Source: an uncultured Eubacterium sp. (GTDB lineage Bacteria; Bacillota; Clostridia; Peptostreptococcales; Anaerovoracaceae). Taken from it: a DNA stretch of 44,287 nt. The translations under genes and the position numbers were made by a program. A model generated the notes under the pieces. It saw only the letters and a program-made list of their open reading frames with translations. It was not told where the DNA came from and searched no databases. The first letter of the stretch is position 1; the number at the start of each line of letters is the position of its first letter. Location of the stretch: assembly GCA_937894585.1 (NCBI GenBank), contig CALBGO010000109.1, positions 1-44,287 on the forward strand, in the 5' to 3' direction. Of this stretch, positions 7,777 through 16,433 are shown one piece after another.

Positions 7777-9072
7777 TTATGCCGCATTTTCAGCCGGCAG
7801 TTCTCTAGATGCAGACGGAATGAAGCGCTCCGCAATCAGATAAATTACAAATCCTGCAATAATTCCTGCAAATTCAATCTTAATCAGGAAGTATGCGATT
7901 ACTGCGCCCAGCGCCCATGCGATCACACCTGCCCAGTTTACACCGTCAACCGGTCTGAAATTCTCAGCCTTTCCTTTTCCGACAATCCAGTAATCTGCCA
8001 GAATTACACCGCCAATCGGGCATACCACATAGGACAGCAGACTCAGCACGCCTTCAATATGTCCCAGAATTCCCAAATCACACAGTATAATTCCCACAAT
8101 ACCGGAAATCAGTGTCGCCTCTCTTCGTTTGTTGTCGTTCAGCTTCAATGCCATAACGATATTCAATCCCGCACTATATGCATTGGTAGAATTTGTCGTC
8201 CAAGTGGAAATAACCAGGGCTACAATCCCCAGAAGCGGCAGGCCCACTTCGATCAGCACCATACTGATATCATACTGGCCGGACATCTTGGTCAGAAGAA
8301 TGCCCATCACCAGTGTAACGACCCCCATCGGGAACACACCATAAAATACAGATTTCACAGTATCCATTCTGCTGCGCTGAAATCTTGTGTAGTCTGCGGC
8401 CGTAATGGTTCCGACTGCCGTAAAGTTAAAAGACAATGCCACACCAGACATAAAACTCATGCTCTGGACTGTGCCTTCATCATTAAGACTTCCTGTGCCG
8501 TAGATTTTAAATGCCAGAAATGTTCCGTAACACATAATAATCATCAGAAGCGGGATGGATATTTTATCCAGCTTTTCCAGCGCATGAACACCGTATACCG
8601 CTGTCAGCAGCATGATGATGCCCCAGATGGTATTGGATATTACAACCGGAATTTCAACGCCAGTCATTGCTTTCACAGCATTAGTGAAGGCTTCGCCGCA
8701 CACCCCGTTCTGAATGCCGAACCAGCCAACCATGTTGACAGAAAAAATCGTACTTACGATAAACCGCGCGCCTCTTCTTCCAAAGCCGGCCTCACAGCAG
8801 GTGCAGGATGCCAGTCCCAGATCACATCCCATCATACCGGTTGCCACCATGCCGATTACAACCACCAGATAACCTAAAGAACCTGAAATAATTGCCGGCC
8901 AGATTGGCATACCTTCTGCCAACAGCGCACCCAGCAGAAACGCCGGCACACATACACAGATCCCAGCCTGTACAAAGCCTAAGGAAATCCAGTCTTTTCT
9001 GTCTTCCTTCGAGATCGCCTGCAGAGCGGTCACCTCTGCAGATTTTGTCTTTTTTTCATTCGTACTGCTCAT
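7777..9072 (-). CDS. NCS1-type nucleobase/hydantoin permease (CodB-like)
   Basis: A 431-residue integral membrane protein with about 12 hydrophobic segments. CodB-like signatures include AADYTRF in the middle, ISTWTTNSTNAYSAGLN in segment 8, and the GGVILADYW motif near the end. NCS1 carriers import cytosine, allantoin, hydantoins or similar rings with a cation. It is the first gene of a minus-strand run with DUF917 and the M20 peptidase, divergent from a PucR-type regulator. This suggests uptake of a cyclic nitrogen compound, such as a pyrimidine or (thio)hydantoin, which the downstream enzymes process. The start has AGAGG nine bases upstream, and two ATTTGTGC-type operator copies lie in the promoter region. 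The true substrate cannot be read from the sequence. Confidence 0.88.
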   Translation of the reverse strand: MSSTNEKKTKSAEVTALQAISKEDRKDWISLGFVQAGICVCVPAFLLGALLAEGMPIWPAIISGSLGYLVVVIGMVATGMMGCDLGLASCTCCEAGFGRRGARFIVSTIFSVNMVGWFGIQNGVCGEAFTNAVKAMTGVEIPVVISNTIWGIIMLLTAVYGVHALEKLDKISIPLLMIIMCYGTFLAFKIYGTGSLNDEGTVQSMSFMSGVALSFNFTAVGTITAADYTRFQRSRMDTVKSVFYGVFPMGVVTLVMGILLTKMSGQYDISMVLIEVGLPLLGIVALVISTWTTNSTNAYSAGLNIVMALKLNDNKRREATLISGIVGIILCDLGILGHIEGVLSLLSYVVCPIGGVILADYWIVGKGKAENFRPVDGVNWAGVIAWALGAVIAYFLIKIEFAGIIAGFVIYLIAERFIPSASRELPAENAA

Positions 9073-9129
9073 AAGATTTTTTCCTCTCTATGAAATTTTC
9101 TATATCATATCACAATAAACTCTTTTCTT

Positions 9130-9182
9130 ATTTGTGCATAAACAAAAAAATGCCGCAAATCTATTTGTGCCTATGCACAAAT
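9130..9182. promoter_or_regulatory. Two operator copies (ATTTGTGC dyads) between permease and pucR
   Basis: ATTTGTGC-CTAT-GCACAAAT at 9163-9182 is a perfect 8-bp dyad. A second, degenerate copy, ATTTGTGC-ATA-AACAAA, is at 9130-9146. The first ends six bases before the pucR -35 box. The second lies at the upstream edge of the weak permease promoter, where activators commonly bind. PucR binding is inferred from position; the motif differs from the Bacillus PucR box as I know it. Confidence 0.6.
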
Positions 9183-9187
9183 ATTTA

Positions 9188-9216
9188 TTGCTGAAAAAAC
9201 TGAAACCTGTTATAAT
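9188..9216 (+). promoter_or_regulatory. Promoter of the pucR-type gene
   Basis: TTGCTG (9188-9193), 17 bases, perfect TATAAT (9211-9216). The gene starts at 9255 after AGGAG at 9241. Confidence 0.68.
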
Positions 9217-9254
9217 AAGGTGAAATATCGCATGTATATTAGGAGAATTCACAA

Positions 9255-10811
9255 ATGAGTATTACGGTTTATGATTGTTTGAAACTGCCTTCCCTCCACT
9301 CAGGGAAAGTTGTCGCCGGAAAAATCGGCCTGGACCGAATTGTATCTTCAGTCTCTGTCGTTGAAATTCCGGAAGAACACCGGGAAATCAAGGTTTTCAA
9401 TCCCAATGAACTTTCCGTCTCTGCACTGTACGCAGTCAAAGATAATCCTGCTGCACAGTGTGCGGCAATAAAGAATCTGGCGGAAATGGGCGTAGCCGCT
9501 CTGGTTCTGTTCTATGTCGGCAGTGTCATCACTGAACTGACAAACGAGGTCATCCAAACTGCAGATACGCTCTCTATGCCACTGATCGTCATAGAGGATG
9601 AACAGATCAAATACAGCGACATCATTACCGATGTCATGACTGCAGTCATACAGGATCAGATGATGACAGAGGATTTTGTCGCATCTACCAGAACACGTCT
9701 GCAGCAAATTCCGGAAAGCAAGCGCGACATGGATAACTTGCTGAAAATTGTATCTTCTTCATACAAATGCAATCTGCTTCTGTTTCATAATTCCGGCATC
9801 TATTTTCCGTCTATCTACCGAAATTCTTACGGTGTTTTTGATGCAGATTACTTTCTCAACGTCTTCCGAGAAGATCCGCCCGGCTATGCCTGTCGTGAAA
9901 TCCGCTACCACGGCAGTACCTATTATGTATATAAAATGGACTTCTCACACGGAGGAAACTCCTGGCTGAGCTTGTATGCCTCCTGCACTGCAAATCAGCT
10001 GAACGAATCGGTTATGCGCGATATTTGTGCCTGTACCGACTATTTCTCCAGCCTCTGGGGGTACTCCCTGGATATGCAGTCCTCCCGAACACTTCTTTCC
10101 CTGATCCTGAAATCTTCCAGAGTCACAGCCGAAAAATACCTGCATACAACAGGAATCCGACTTTCCGATATCTCCAATCTGATTATCTTCAACAGTGAAT
10201 CAGACCTTTACGAGCTTGCAGAAAAAACAGCTGAGATTTTTGAGGAGTATCACAAATTCTATATTTCAGACATCATTGACAGACGTCTGGTTATCCTGAC
10301 TTCTCTTTCTCTATCAAACAGAGTGGAATCCCTTCTGGTACAGGATCTTGAGAAACTTGCCTACCGGAGCAGCGGTCCAGTATCCTTCTTTCTTGACGGT
10401 GAAAGCAGGGATATCCAGGCACTCCGCAGAGGATATGCGGATTTTTGTGCCAGCGCCTCGGCCATGGATAAAATTTTTCTGCACAGAAAATTCCGGGACA
10501 TGCACGACGTAATTTTCACACAGGAAGTCTGCGGACTGGCACAGAAAAGAAACGCCAGGGAAGCGCATATCCAATCGATCATCCAGCTGCTGCAGGATGA
10601 CCGGGATAATCTGCTCGAAACACTGGCAGTCTATCTGATTGATTGTGACGCACAGCTGAACCTGACGGCAGACACCCTGTTTCTGCACAGAAATACAGTA
10701 TCCTATCGTCTCAAGAAGATCAAACGGCTGTCCAATACCGATTTTACAAAAATGCCTGCTACCTACGACTATTATCTGGCGGCTGCACTTTGGAGACTGA
10801 ACCGCAAATAA
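9255..10811 (+). CDS. PucR family transcriptional regulator
   Basis: A 518-residue regulator. Residues 1 to about 125 form the PucR N-terminal domain, with LKLPSLHSGKVVAGKIGLDR and VEIPEE. A middle region of about 330 residues has no motif I can name. The C-terminus carries the PucR-type helix-turn-helix, with LTADTLFLHRNTVSYRLKKI at about 475-494. Family members sense purine-degradation or related nitrogen intermediates and usually activate the divergent operon. Here the divergent genes are an NCS1 permease, DUF917 and an M20 peptidase. AGGAG lies nine bases before the ATG. Two dyads in the shared upstream region are the likely binding sites. It is an apparently complete gene with a hairpin downstream. 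Confidence 0.9.
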   Translation: MSITVYDCLKLPSLHSGKVVAGKIGLDRIVSSVSVVEIPEEHREIKVFNPNELSVSALYAVKDNPAAQCAAIKNLAEMGVAALVLFYVGSVITELTNEVIQTADTLSMPLIVIEDEQIKYSDIITDVMTAVIQDQMMTEDFVASTRTRLQQIPESKRDMDNLLKIVSSSYKCNLLLFHNSGIYFPSIYRNSYGVFDADYFLNVFREDPPGYACREIRYHGSTYYVYKMDFSHGGNSWLSLYASCTANQLNESVMRDICACTDYFSSLWGYSLDMQSSRTLLSLILKSSRVTAEKYLHTTGIRLSDISNLIIFNSESDLYELAEKTAEIFEEYHKFYISDIIDRRLVILTSLSLSNRVESLLVQDLEKLAYRSSGPVSFFLDGESRDIQALRRGYADFCASASAMDKIFLHRKFRDMHDVIFTQEVCGLAQKRNAREAHIQSIIQLLQDDRDNLLETLAVYLIDCDAQLNLTADTLFLHRNTVSYRLKKIKRLSNTDFTKMPATYDYYLAAALWRLNRK

Positions 10812-10893
10812 CTGCCAAACGAAAGCACTATTTAACTGCATATCATGATGTTAGGGAGCAAATTTTCATATATATATGGTTTTTTGATGAAAA

Positions 10894-10934
10894 AATCCCC
10901 TACATTCTATAAAAACTATAGTTTGTAGAGGATT
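10894..10934 (+). terminator. Hairpin terminator after pucR
   Basis: AATCCCCTACA (10894-10904) pairs with TGTAGAGGATT (10924-10934) with one mismatch, and the inner CTATA/TATAG pairs as well. An A/T-rich stretch follows (GTAAAAATTTT). There is no clean U-run, so efficiency is uncertain; it may act for both converging genes. Confidence 0.5.
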
Positions 10935-11005
10935 GTAAAAATTTTCAAGCAGAATAAAGGAACCGGAGGAATCTTCACCAGAAAAATAAAGAAATATGGA
11001 AAACT

Positions 11006-11908
11006 CTAATATCGTTCAATTGTGATATACACTCTGTCTTTTCTCGACCGGCCGCCGATTTCTGTAAGGCAGGCTTTTCCCTTGCCCCTCAGAGTGATTT
11101 TGTCCCCCTCCTTTACCTGAAAGTCAGGTTTCGTCACTTCTAAATGGTTGACAAAGACTATGCCGCCTCCGATAGCTTCCGCAGCTTTTCCTCTGGCAAG
11201 TCCAAAGGCGGAAGCCGTTACGCTGTCCAGACGTAGAGAAGCCACTGTATCGGTAATCCGCGTTCTCTTAATCTTTGGAACAATCAGCTCGCTGACAGGA
11301 TGCTGTGACAGAGACAAAGCAGTTCTGCCGGCTTTACAGTAGTTTGACAGGATAAACTCAGCGATATCCGAAAGAACAATAATATCCGCGCCGTCCTCCC
11401 GCACAAGAATATCTCCGAGAAGCTCCCGCTTGATTCCCAATCCGACCAGAGAACCCAGATAATCCCGATGCGTCAGCTCTCTGCCGCCCTCCGCTTTACA
11501 GGCGCGAATCACAGTCAGTGGGTTATTGTCCGCAAGCCTTGCATAATCCGGTAAATTGATTAAAATCACCCGTTCCGCGTCTTCATAGCCGCCGTAAAAC
11601 AATGTTCGGACAGACGGAAAATCCATAAATCCAAAGCTTTCCCCCGTGCCAAAATTCATTCCGTCAAATGCGCCGTCCTCCGATGCAAAATCTTCGGCGA
11701 AATTCTTTTCTTTTTCTGACGGCTTTTCGAAAATCCCCGGTTCATCTGCCGCTTCATACACCGGCACAAAATGTTTTCGGCAGTACTGCCGCGCCAGCGA
11801 CTGTTGATGAGCGTCCAGAAACCCGGTAGCCGTTACAATATATTTATTTTCACACTGGGAAATTTTATCAGAAATCTGCCCCAGTAAAAAATTATCCTCT
11901 TTCATCAT
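11006..11908 (-). CDS. ylmH: YlmH family S4-domain RNA-binding protein
   Basis: A 300-residue protein matching YlmH, a ribosome-associated S4 RNA-binding protein usually encoded near sepF/ylmG/divIVA. The middle has RELTHRDYLGSLVGLGIKRE and LGDILV, and the C-terminal S4 fold begins near 225 with LRLDSVTASAFGLARGKAAE. It ends with KGKACLTEIGGRSRKDRVYI. It is longer than the usual ~255-260 residues because of an acidic, Phe/Gly-rich insert at about 55-100 between the N-terminal part and the core. Here it stands alone between pucR and the manganese-controlled ATPase rather than in the division cluster. Two adjacent ATG codons could serve as start. Confidence 0.87.
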   Translation of the reverse strand: MMKEDNFLLGQISDKISQCENKYIVTATGFLDAHQQSLARQYCRKHFVPVYEAADEPGIFEKPSEKEKNFAEDFASEDGAFDGMNFGTGESFGFMDFPSVRTLFYGGYEDAERVILINLPDYARLADNNPLTVIRACKAEGGRELTHRDYLGSLVGLGIKRELLGDILVREDGADIIVLSDIAEFILSNYCKAGRTALSLSQHPVSELIVPKIKRTRITDTVASLRLDSVTASAFGLARGKAAEAIGGGIVFVNHLEVTKPDFQVKEGDKITLRGKGKACLTEIGGRSRKDRVYITIERY

Positions 11909-12082
11909 CTCATTCCTTTCCTGTCGTTACCGTCCTATATTTTATCACAGTCTCCGCCCCTTTGTCCATCTTACACAATTCCAACCGCAGTTCTTCATAT
12001 TGAGAAGGCTTGTACAATCATCCGGCGAACAGAAAAAACATTCAGCGAAAACAATAAAAACAATAAAAATTGTCAAATCCCC

Positions 12083-12111
12083 TTGCCAAAGCCGCAAAAA
12101 AGTGATATAGT
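12083..12111 (+). promoter_or_regulatory. Promoter of the riboswitch-ATPase transcript
   Basis: TTGCCA (12083-12088), 17 bases, TATAGT (12106-12111). Transcription would begin near 12118, about 27 bases before the aptamer. Confidence 0.65.
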
Positions 12112-12144
12112 TTTATGACACAAGAGAATATACTCACTGTCCGA

Positions 12145-12238
12145 TTAAAAGGGAGTAGCTGGCGGCAATGCCGCAGTAATCTGCGTCAGTACAATTACGG
12201 AGGTAATTCGCAATTACTTGAAATAGCAAGACTTTTAA
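12145..12238 (+). ncRNA. yybP-ykoY manganese riboswitch aptamer
   Basis: The conserved core is present: AAAAGGGAGTAGC on the 5' side, a GC-rich helix GGCGGCAATGCCGC, further paired arms, and the 3' GAAATAGC element at about 12220. The closing helix P1 can form between TTAAAAG (12145-12151) and CTTTTAA (12232-12238). This class binds Mn2+ and commonly controls cation exporters, which fits the P-type ATPase starting at 12338. CTTTTAA is also part of the 5' arm of the terminator just downstream, so metal binding and termination exclude each other: an ON switch. Confidence 0.88.
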
Positions 12239-12269
12239 GGTAGAATCTTCTACTTTGAAAGTCTTTTTT
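12229..12269 (+). terminator. Riboswitch-controlled intrinsic terminator
   Basis: AGACTTTTAAGGTAGAA (12229-12245) pairs, with G-U wobbles, with 12248-12264 around a two-base loop, followed by TTTTT. Its 5' arm overlaps the aptamer's P1, so it should form only without Mn2+. Confidence 0.85.
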
Positions 12270-12337
12270 GTTTGTCGCGGTAAATCCCGGGAAAATCGGG
12301 CATACTTGGAGTTTAGAAACACATTAGGAGGTTACTT

Positions 12338-14872
12338 ATGTATTACAACAAAGAGATTGGAGATGTGCTGAAAGAGTTTTCAACCGGCCCTTCCGGACTT
12401 ACCGAAGAAGCAGTTGCCAAAAGCCGCGAAACTTACGGCGAAAACAAACTCTACGAAAAGAAAAAGAAAAGCGTTCTGAGGATTTTTGCAGAACAGTTCA
12501 AAGATTTACTGGTTATCATACTGATTATCGCAGCACTGATTTCCATGTCCACCGGAAACATTGAAAGCACCGTGGTTATCATTGCAGTTCTGATACTCAA
12601 TGCGATTTTGGGTACAGTACAATATGTAAAAGCCGAAAAATCCCTGGAAAGTCTGAAAAATCTTTCCTCACCGACGGCGAAAGTGATTCGTAACGGTCAG
12701 CCTATGGAAATCAATGCCGCCGAACTGGTATGCGGGGATATCATCAGACTGGAGGCCGGTGATGTAGTGCCGGGCGATGCGCGTATTATGGAAAGTCATT
12801 CGCTGAAGGTCAACGAAAGTTCTCTGACCGGAGAATCGGAAGGCGTCGATAAACGTTCCGAAGCCATCAGCGGCGGCACTGTCGCTTTGGGCGATCAGAT
12901 CAATATGGTCTTTTCCGGATCTCTTGTAACCTACGGCAGAGGTATTGCCGTTGTTACCGGCGTGGGCACAGGTACAGAACTGGGTAAAATCGCCGACCTG
13001 ATGAATAACACTGCAGAAAGAAAAACACCTCTGCAGATCACCATGGATCAGTTCAGTAAGAACCTTTCCATAGGAATTCTGGTAATCTGCGCAGGTATTC
13101 TTGCCCTCAATGTCTACAGAGGTATGCCTTTTACCGACTCCCTGCTGTTTGCAGTGGCTCTTGCCGTTGCGGCAATTCCGGAAGCCCTTTCTTCCATTAT
13201 TACCATTTCCCTTGCCATCGGCACCTCCCGTATGGCAGATCAGAATGCCATTATCAAACAGCTGAGCGCAGTAGAAGGACTTGGCTGCGTATCCATCATC
13301 TGTTCCGATAAAACCGGCACTCTGACCCAAAACAAAATGACAGTAGAGCAGCTTGCCGTATCCGATGAAAACAAAGCCGCTATGCTGCAGGCCTCTGTTT
13401 TGTGTAACGATACAGCCATTGTAGACGGACAGACCGCCGGCGATCCGACGGAAACCGCTCTGGCAGATTACTATATGACTCAGTTTGACGATTACGACAC
13501 AGTCAAAAAAGACCTGCCTCGTCTTTCCGAGCTTCCTTTCGACTCCGACAGAAAGCTGATGAGCACCCTGCACCATATCGACGGTGAGTATGTAATGTAC
13601 ACAAAAGGCGCTTTGGATGTAATTCTGGACAGAACAGAAGGACTTTCCGAAGAAGAAAAAGAAGCAGTCCGCAAAACAAATTTCGAATTTTCCAACCAGG
13701 GCCTTCGCGTACTGGCCTTTGCCCGCAAAGTTATCGGCGAAGAAAGAACCCTGACCTTTGACGATGAATACAAACTGGAATATCTGGGACTTATGGCGGA
13801 AATGGACCCGCCGAGAGAAGAATCCGCTCAGGCAGTCGCCGACTGTAAGGAAGCCGGCATCAAAGCGATTATGATTACCGGCGACCATAAAATCACCGCT
13901 TCTGCCATCGCAAGAAGAATCGGTATCATGGGCGAAGACGATATCGCTGTAACCGGTACAGAGCTTGACGCTATGAGTGATGAAGAGCTGATCGAAAAGC
14001 TGCCTCACATCAGCGTGTATGCTCGTGTCAGCCCGGATAACAAAATCAGAATCGTTCAGGCATGGCAGGATCAGGGGCATATCGTCGCTATGACCGGCGA
14101 CGGCGTCAACGACGCGCCTGCTCTGAAAAGCGCCGATGTCGGCGTTGCAATGGGAATCACCGGCACCGAAGTTGCAAAGGACTCCGCATCTATGATTCTC
14201 ACCGACGATAACTTTGCTACCATTATCAAGTCCGTACTCAACGGAAGAAATATTTACGCAAACATTAAGAATGCAATCAAATTCCTGCTGTCAGGCAACA
14301 CTGCCGGCATTCTGGCTGTGCTTTACGCATCGCTGATGGCTCTGCCTACACCGTTTACCGCAGTACAGCTTCTGTTCATCAACCTGATTACAGACAGCCT
14401 TCCTGCCCTTGCCATCAGTATGGAGCCGTCCAACCCGGCGCTGATTCACGATAAACCTCGTCCGAGAAATGAATCCGTTCTGACAAAAGATACACTTCTG
14501 CAGATCGGCGGACAGGGTCTTCTCATCGGTATCGCCACTATGGCAGCCTTCTATATCGGTCTTGAAACAAGCGCTGCGGCAGCCTCTACCATGGCATTTG
14601 CAACCTTATGCTTTGCAAGACTGTGGCACGGATTCAACTCCAGAGGCAGACAGTCCATTTTCAAACTGGGGCTGTTTACCAACATATACACCATCGGTGC
14701 ATTTATTGTCGGCGCTGTCCTGCTGTTTGCAATCCTGCTGGTTCCATTCTTTGCAGGCGCATTCGGCATTGCTTCTCTGACAGGCGCACAGATTGGATGG
14801 ATCTGCGCTCTTGCCTTTGCTCCGACTTTGGTAATTCAGATTATCAAAGTCATCGCAGATGCCAGAAACTAA
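12338..14872 (+). CDS. P2A-type cation-transporting ATPase, probable Mn2+ (or Ca2+) exporter
   Basis: An 844-residue P-type ATPase of the SERCA-like P2A group. It has the actuator motif SLTGESE, the phosphorylation site SDKTGTLT, MYTKGA in the nucleotide-binding domain, and the hinge motif MTGDGVNDAPAL. Membrane helix 4 has AAIPEAL, and helix 6 has NLITDSLPALA, both supplying cation ligands. Family members pump Ca2+ or Mn2+ out of the cytoplasm. The upstream Mn2+-sensing riboswitch makes manganese export the best guess, as for riboswitch-controlled P-type ATPases in other Firmicutes. The ATG has AGGAGG seven bases upstream. It is a single-gene transcript ended by a good terminator. Confidence 0.93.
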   Translation: MYYNKEIGDVLKEFSTGPSGLTEEAVAKSRETYGENKLYEKKKKSVLRIFAEQFKDLLVIILIIAALISMSTGNIESTVVIIAVLILNAILGTVQYVKAEKSLESLKNLSSPTAKVIRNGQPMEINAAELVCGDIIRLEAGDVVPGDARIMESHSLKVNESSLTGESEGVDKRSEAISGGTVALGDQINMVFSGSLVTYGRGIAVVTGVGTGTELGKIADLMNNTAERKTPLQITMDQFSKNLSIGILVICAGILALNVYRGMPFTDSLLFAVALAVAAIPEALSSIITISLAIGTSRMADQNAIIKQLSAVEGLGCVSIICSDKTGTLTQNKMTVEQLAVSDENKAAMLQASVLCNDTAIVDGQTAGDPTETALADYYMTQFDDYDTVKKDLPRLSELPFDSDRKLMSTLHHIDGEYVMYTKGALDVILDRTEGLSEEEKEAVRKTNFEFSNQGLRVLAFARKVIGEERTLTFDDEYKLEYLGLMAEMDPPREESAQAVADCKEAGIKAIMITGDHKITASAIARRIGIMGEDDIAVTGTELDAMSDEELIEKLPHISVYARVSPDNKIRIVQAWQDQGHIVAMTGDGVNDAPALKSADVGVAMGITGTEVAKDSASMILTDDNFATIIKSVLNGRNIYANIKNAIKFLLSGNTAGILAVLYASLMALPTPFTAVQLLFINLITDSLPALAISMEPSNPALIHDKPRPRNESVLTKDTLLQIGGQGLLIGIATMAAFYIGLETSAAAASTMAFATLCFARLWHGFNSRGRQSIFKLGLFTNIYTIGAFIVGAVLLFAILLVPFFAGAFGIASLTGAQIGWICALAFAPTLVIQIIKVIADARN

Positions 14873-14906
14873 ACTGCCAATCCCTAATTTATATTTTATC
14901 ATACGC

Positions 14907-14943
14907 AAAAACGCACAGAGTTGCTTTAAACCTGTGCGTTTTT
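14907..14943 (+). terminator. Intrinsic terminator of the ATPase gene
   Basis: AAAAACGCACAG (14907-14918) pairs perfectly with CTGTGCGTTTTT (14932-14943), which ends in five T residues. Confidence 0.85.
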
Positions 14944-15023
14944 GATATAAAGAGCTCCATTATCCGGTTTGTTTTGTGACAGGCAACTTATGCCCTAAAC
15001 ATCGAAAGGTCCCTCCATAACAG

Positions 15024-15051
15024 AAAAATGACAGGCTGAGCTGTCATTTTT
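15024..15051 (-). terminator. Intrinsic terminator overlapping the end of the MATE gene
   Basis: AAAAATGACAG / CTGTCATTTTT is a perfect 11-bp stem with a six-base loop. The MATE stop codon (TGA, 15046-15044) lies in the stem. The arms are the same AAAAATGACAG found in the stem-loop array at 33660-33962. Confidence 0.8.
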
Positions 15052-16390
15052 CACAGGATTTTATTCTACTTGTATTTTTAAGTTTTATTTTATAAAGTAC
15101 TACTGCCAGAATCAGCGCCATAGTCTCGGAAACCGTCATAGACAGCCAGATTCCCGTTTCACCAAACAGCGCCGCCATAACGAGAAGACACACTGTAATA
15201 AATACAATGCCCCTGCCGACAGAAATAGCCATCGCAGGTTTGTTTCTTTCCAGCGCCGTAAAATATCCCGCTAAAATAATCACAGTTCCCAGAGGTAAGA
15301 AAGAAAAGGAGAACAGCTTAAATGCTGTGATGCCGCTTTCATAAAGGGCTGTGTTCAAAGACGGGTCAATAAATACCGCCACAACAGGATTCGGATAAAC
15401 CACGCCGAAAACAAATGACAGTACCGATGCAATGCCTGCCGTAATCAGCGCAACCCGCAGAATATATTTATGTACGTGGGTTTCTTTTCTGCCGTAATAA
15501 TAGCTTACCAAAGGCTGCATTCCCTGATTGATTCCCATCATTGTCATCAGAATCAGCTGGGAAACATAAGCAATTACCGTATAAATTACTACGCCGTCAT
15601 TTCCCGATACGCGAATCAGCACATTGTTGAACATAAAAATAATCACACCGACGGAAAATTCCGTTACACTGTCTGAAATCCCAAGCTTTGCAAATCCAAG
15701 CACTTCTTTGAGACGCCACTTAATCCTCACAAAACTGAAATAAGATTTCTTCGACAGGAAATGGGAAAGGAAAATGGAAAAGGTCATCAGCTGCGAAAGA
15801 CCCGTGGCAATTGCCGCGCCTTCGATTCCCCAGTGAAATACCAGAATAAAGAGCCAGTCCAGCACAATGTTGGTAACGGCTCCCGCAGAGGTTGTCATAA
15901 TAGCTTTCTTCGGAAAACCGTCCGCTTTAATTAAAACCTCCAGATTATAGGAAGTCATATAGCAGGGTACAAACATAATGATAATGCGAAGATAGTCCTT
16001 CACATATTCCAAAGTTTCATCGGTTGCTCCCAGCATCAGCGCAAGACGCTCCAGATTCAGCTGCGCAATCACTACCACAATCCACGCCAGGCAGAATACA
16101 GTTGCCGCGCTGGTCGTAAAAATCCGGTTTGCCTGTTCGTGATTATCCTGCCCCCTGCAAATAGAAGCTTTGGTACTTGCCCCCACCGCAAAAAGTATTC
16201 CAAGGGCGAAGGCGGTATTGATAAAAGGCATCGCAATATTCACCGCCGCAAGCGCCGTGGTTCCGACACCCCTTGCCACAAACATACCGTCTACCATAGT
16301 ATAAATCGTATACACCCACATAGCCGCTACAGACGGAAGAGCGTAACTTAAAAATTTCTTTTTTACAATAAGTTTTTCCTCTGGATTCAT
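15044..16390 (-). CDS. MATE family multidrug/sodium antiporter
   Basis: A 448-residue membrane protein with about 12 hydrophobic segments in two MatE halves. It begins with YALPSVAAMWVYTIYTMVDG and has GMFVARGVG and AMPF motifs typical of MATE exporters of the MepA/DinF group, which expel cationic drugs or metabolites using Na+ or H+ gradients. The ATG has AAGGAG eight bases upstream. It is transcribed away from the MerR-type gene at 16462. Its promoter has a perfect -10 and a 19-bp spacer filled by a dyad, the typical arrangement for MerR activation, so export is probably induced by the ligand bound by that regulator. The last codons run into its terminator stem. Confidence 0.9.
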   Translation of the reverse strand: MNPEEKLIVKKKFLSYALPSVAAMWVYTIYTMVDGMFVARGVGTTALAAVNIAMPFINTAFALGILFAVGASTKASICRGQDNHEQANRIFTTSAATVFCLAWIVVVIAQLNLERLALMLGATDETLEYVKDYLRIIIMFVPCYMTSYNLEVLIKADGFPKKAIMTTSAGAVTNIVLDWLFILVFHWGIEGAAIATGLSQLMTFSIFLSHFLSKKSYFSFVRIKWRLKEVLGFAKLGISDSVTEFSVGVIIFMFNNVLIRVSGNDGVVIYTVIAYVSQLILMTMMGINQGMQPLVSYYYGRKETHVHKYILRVALITAGIASVLSFVFGVVYPNPVVAVFIDPSLNTALYESGITAFKLFSFSFLPLGTVIILAGYFTALERNKPAMAISVGRGIVFITVCLLVMAALFGETGIWLSMTVSETMALILAVVLYKIKLKNTSRIKSCEK

Positions 16391-16405
16391 TTTAACAGCT
16401 CCTTC

Positions 16406-16433
16406 TTGTCTTTATTATAAACCCTGGTATAAT
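16406..16433 (+). promoter_or_regulatory. Promoter of the merR-type gene
   Basis: TTGTCT (16406-16411), 16 bases, TATAAT (16428-16433). It overlaps the MATE promoter head-on, so regulator bound at the shared dyad would also affect its own gene. Confidence 0.5.

Noticed and set aside
12134..12322. Reverse-strand frame across the riboswitch
   Set aside because: It is antisense to a clear yybP-ykoY aptamer and terminator and lacks a ribosome site.
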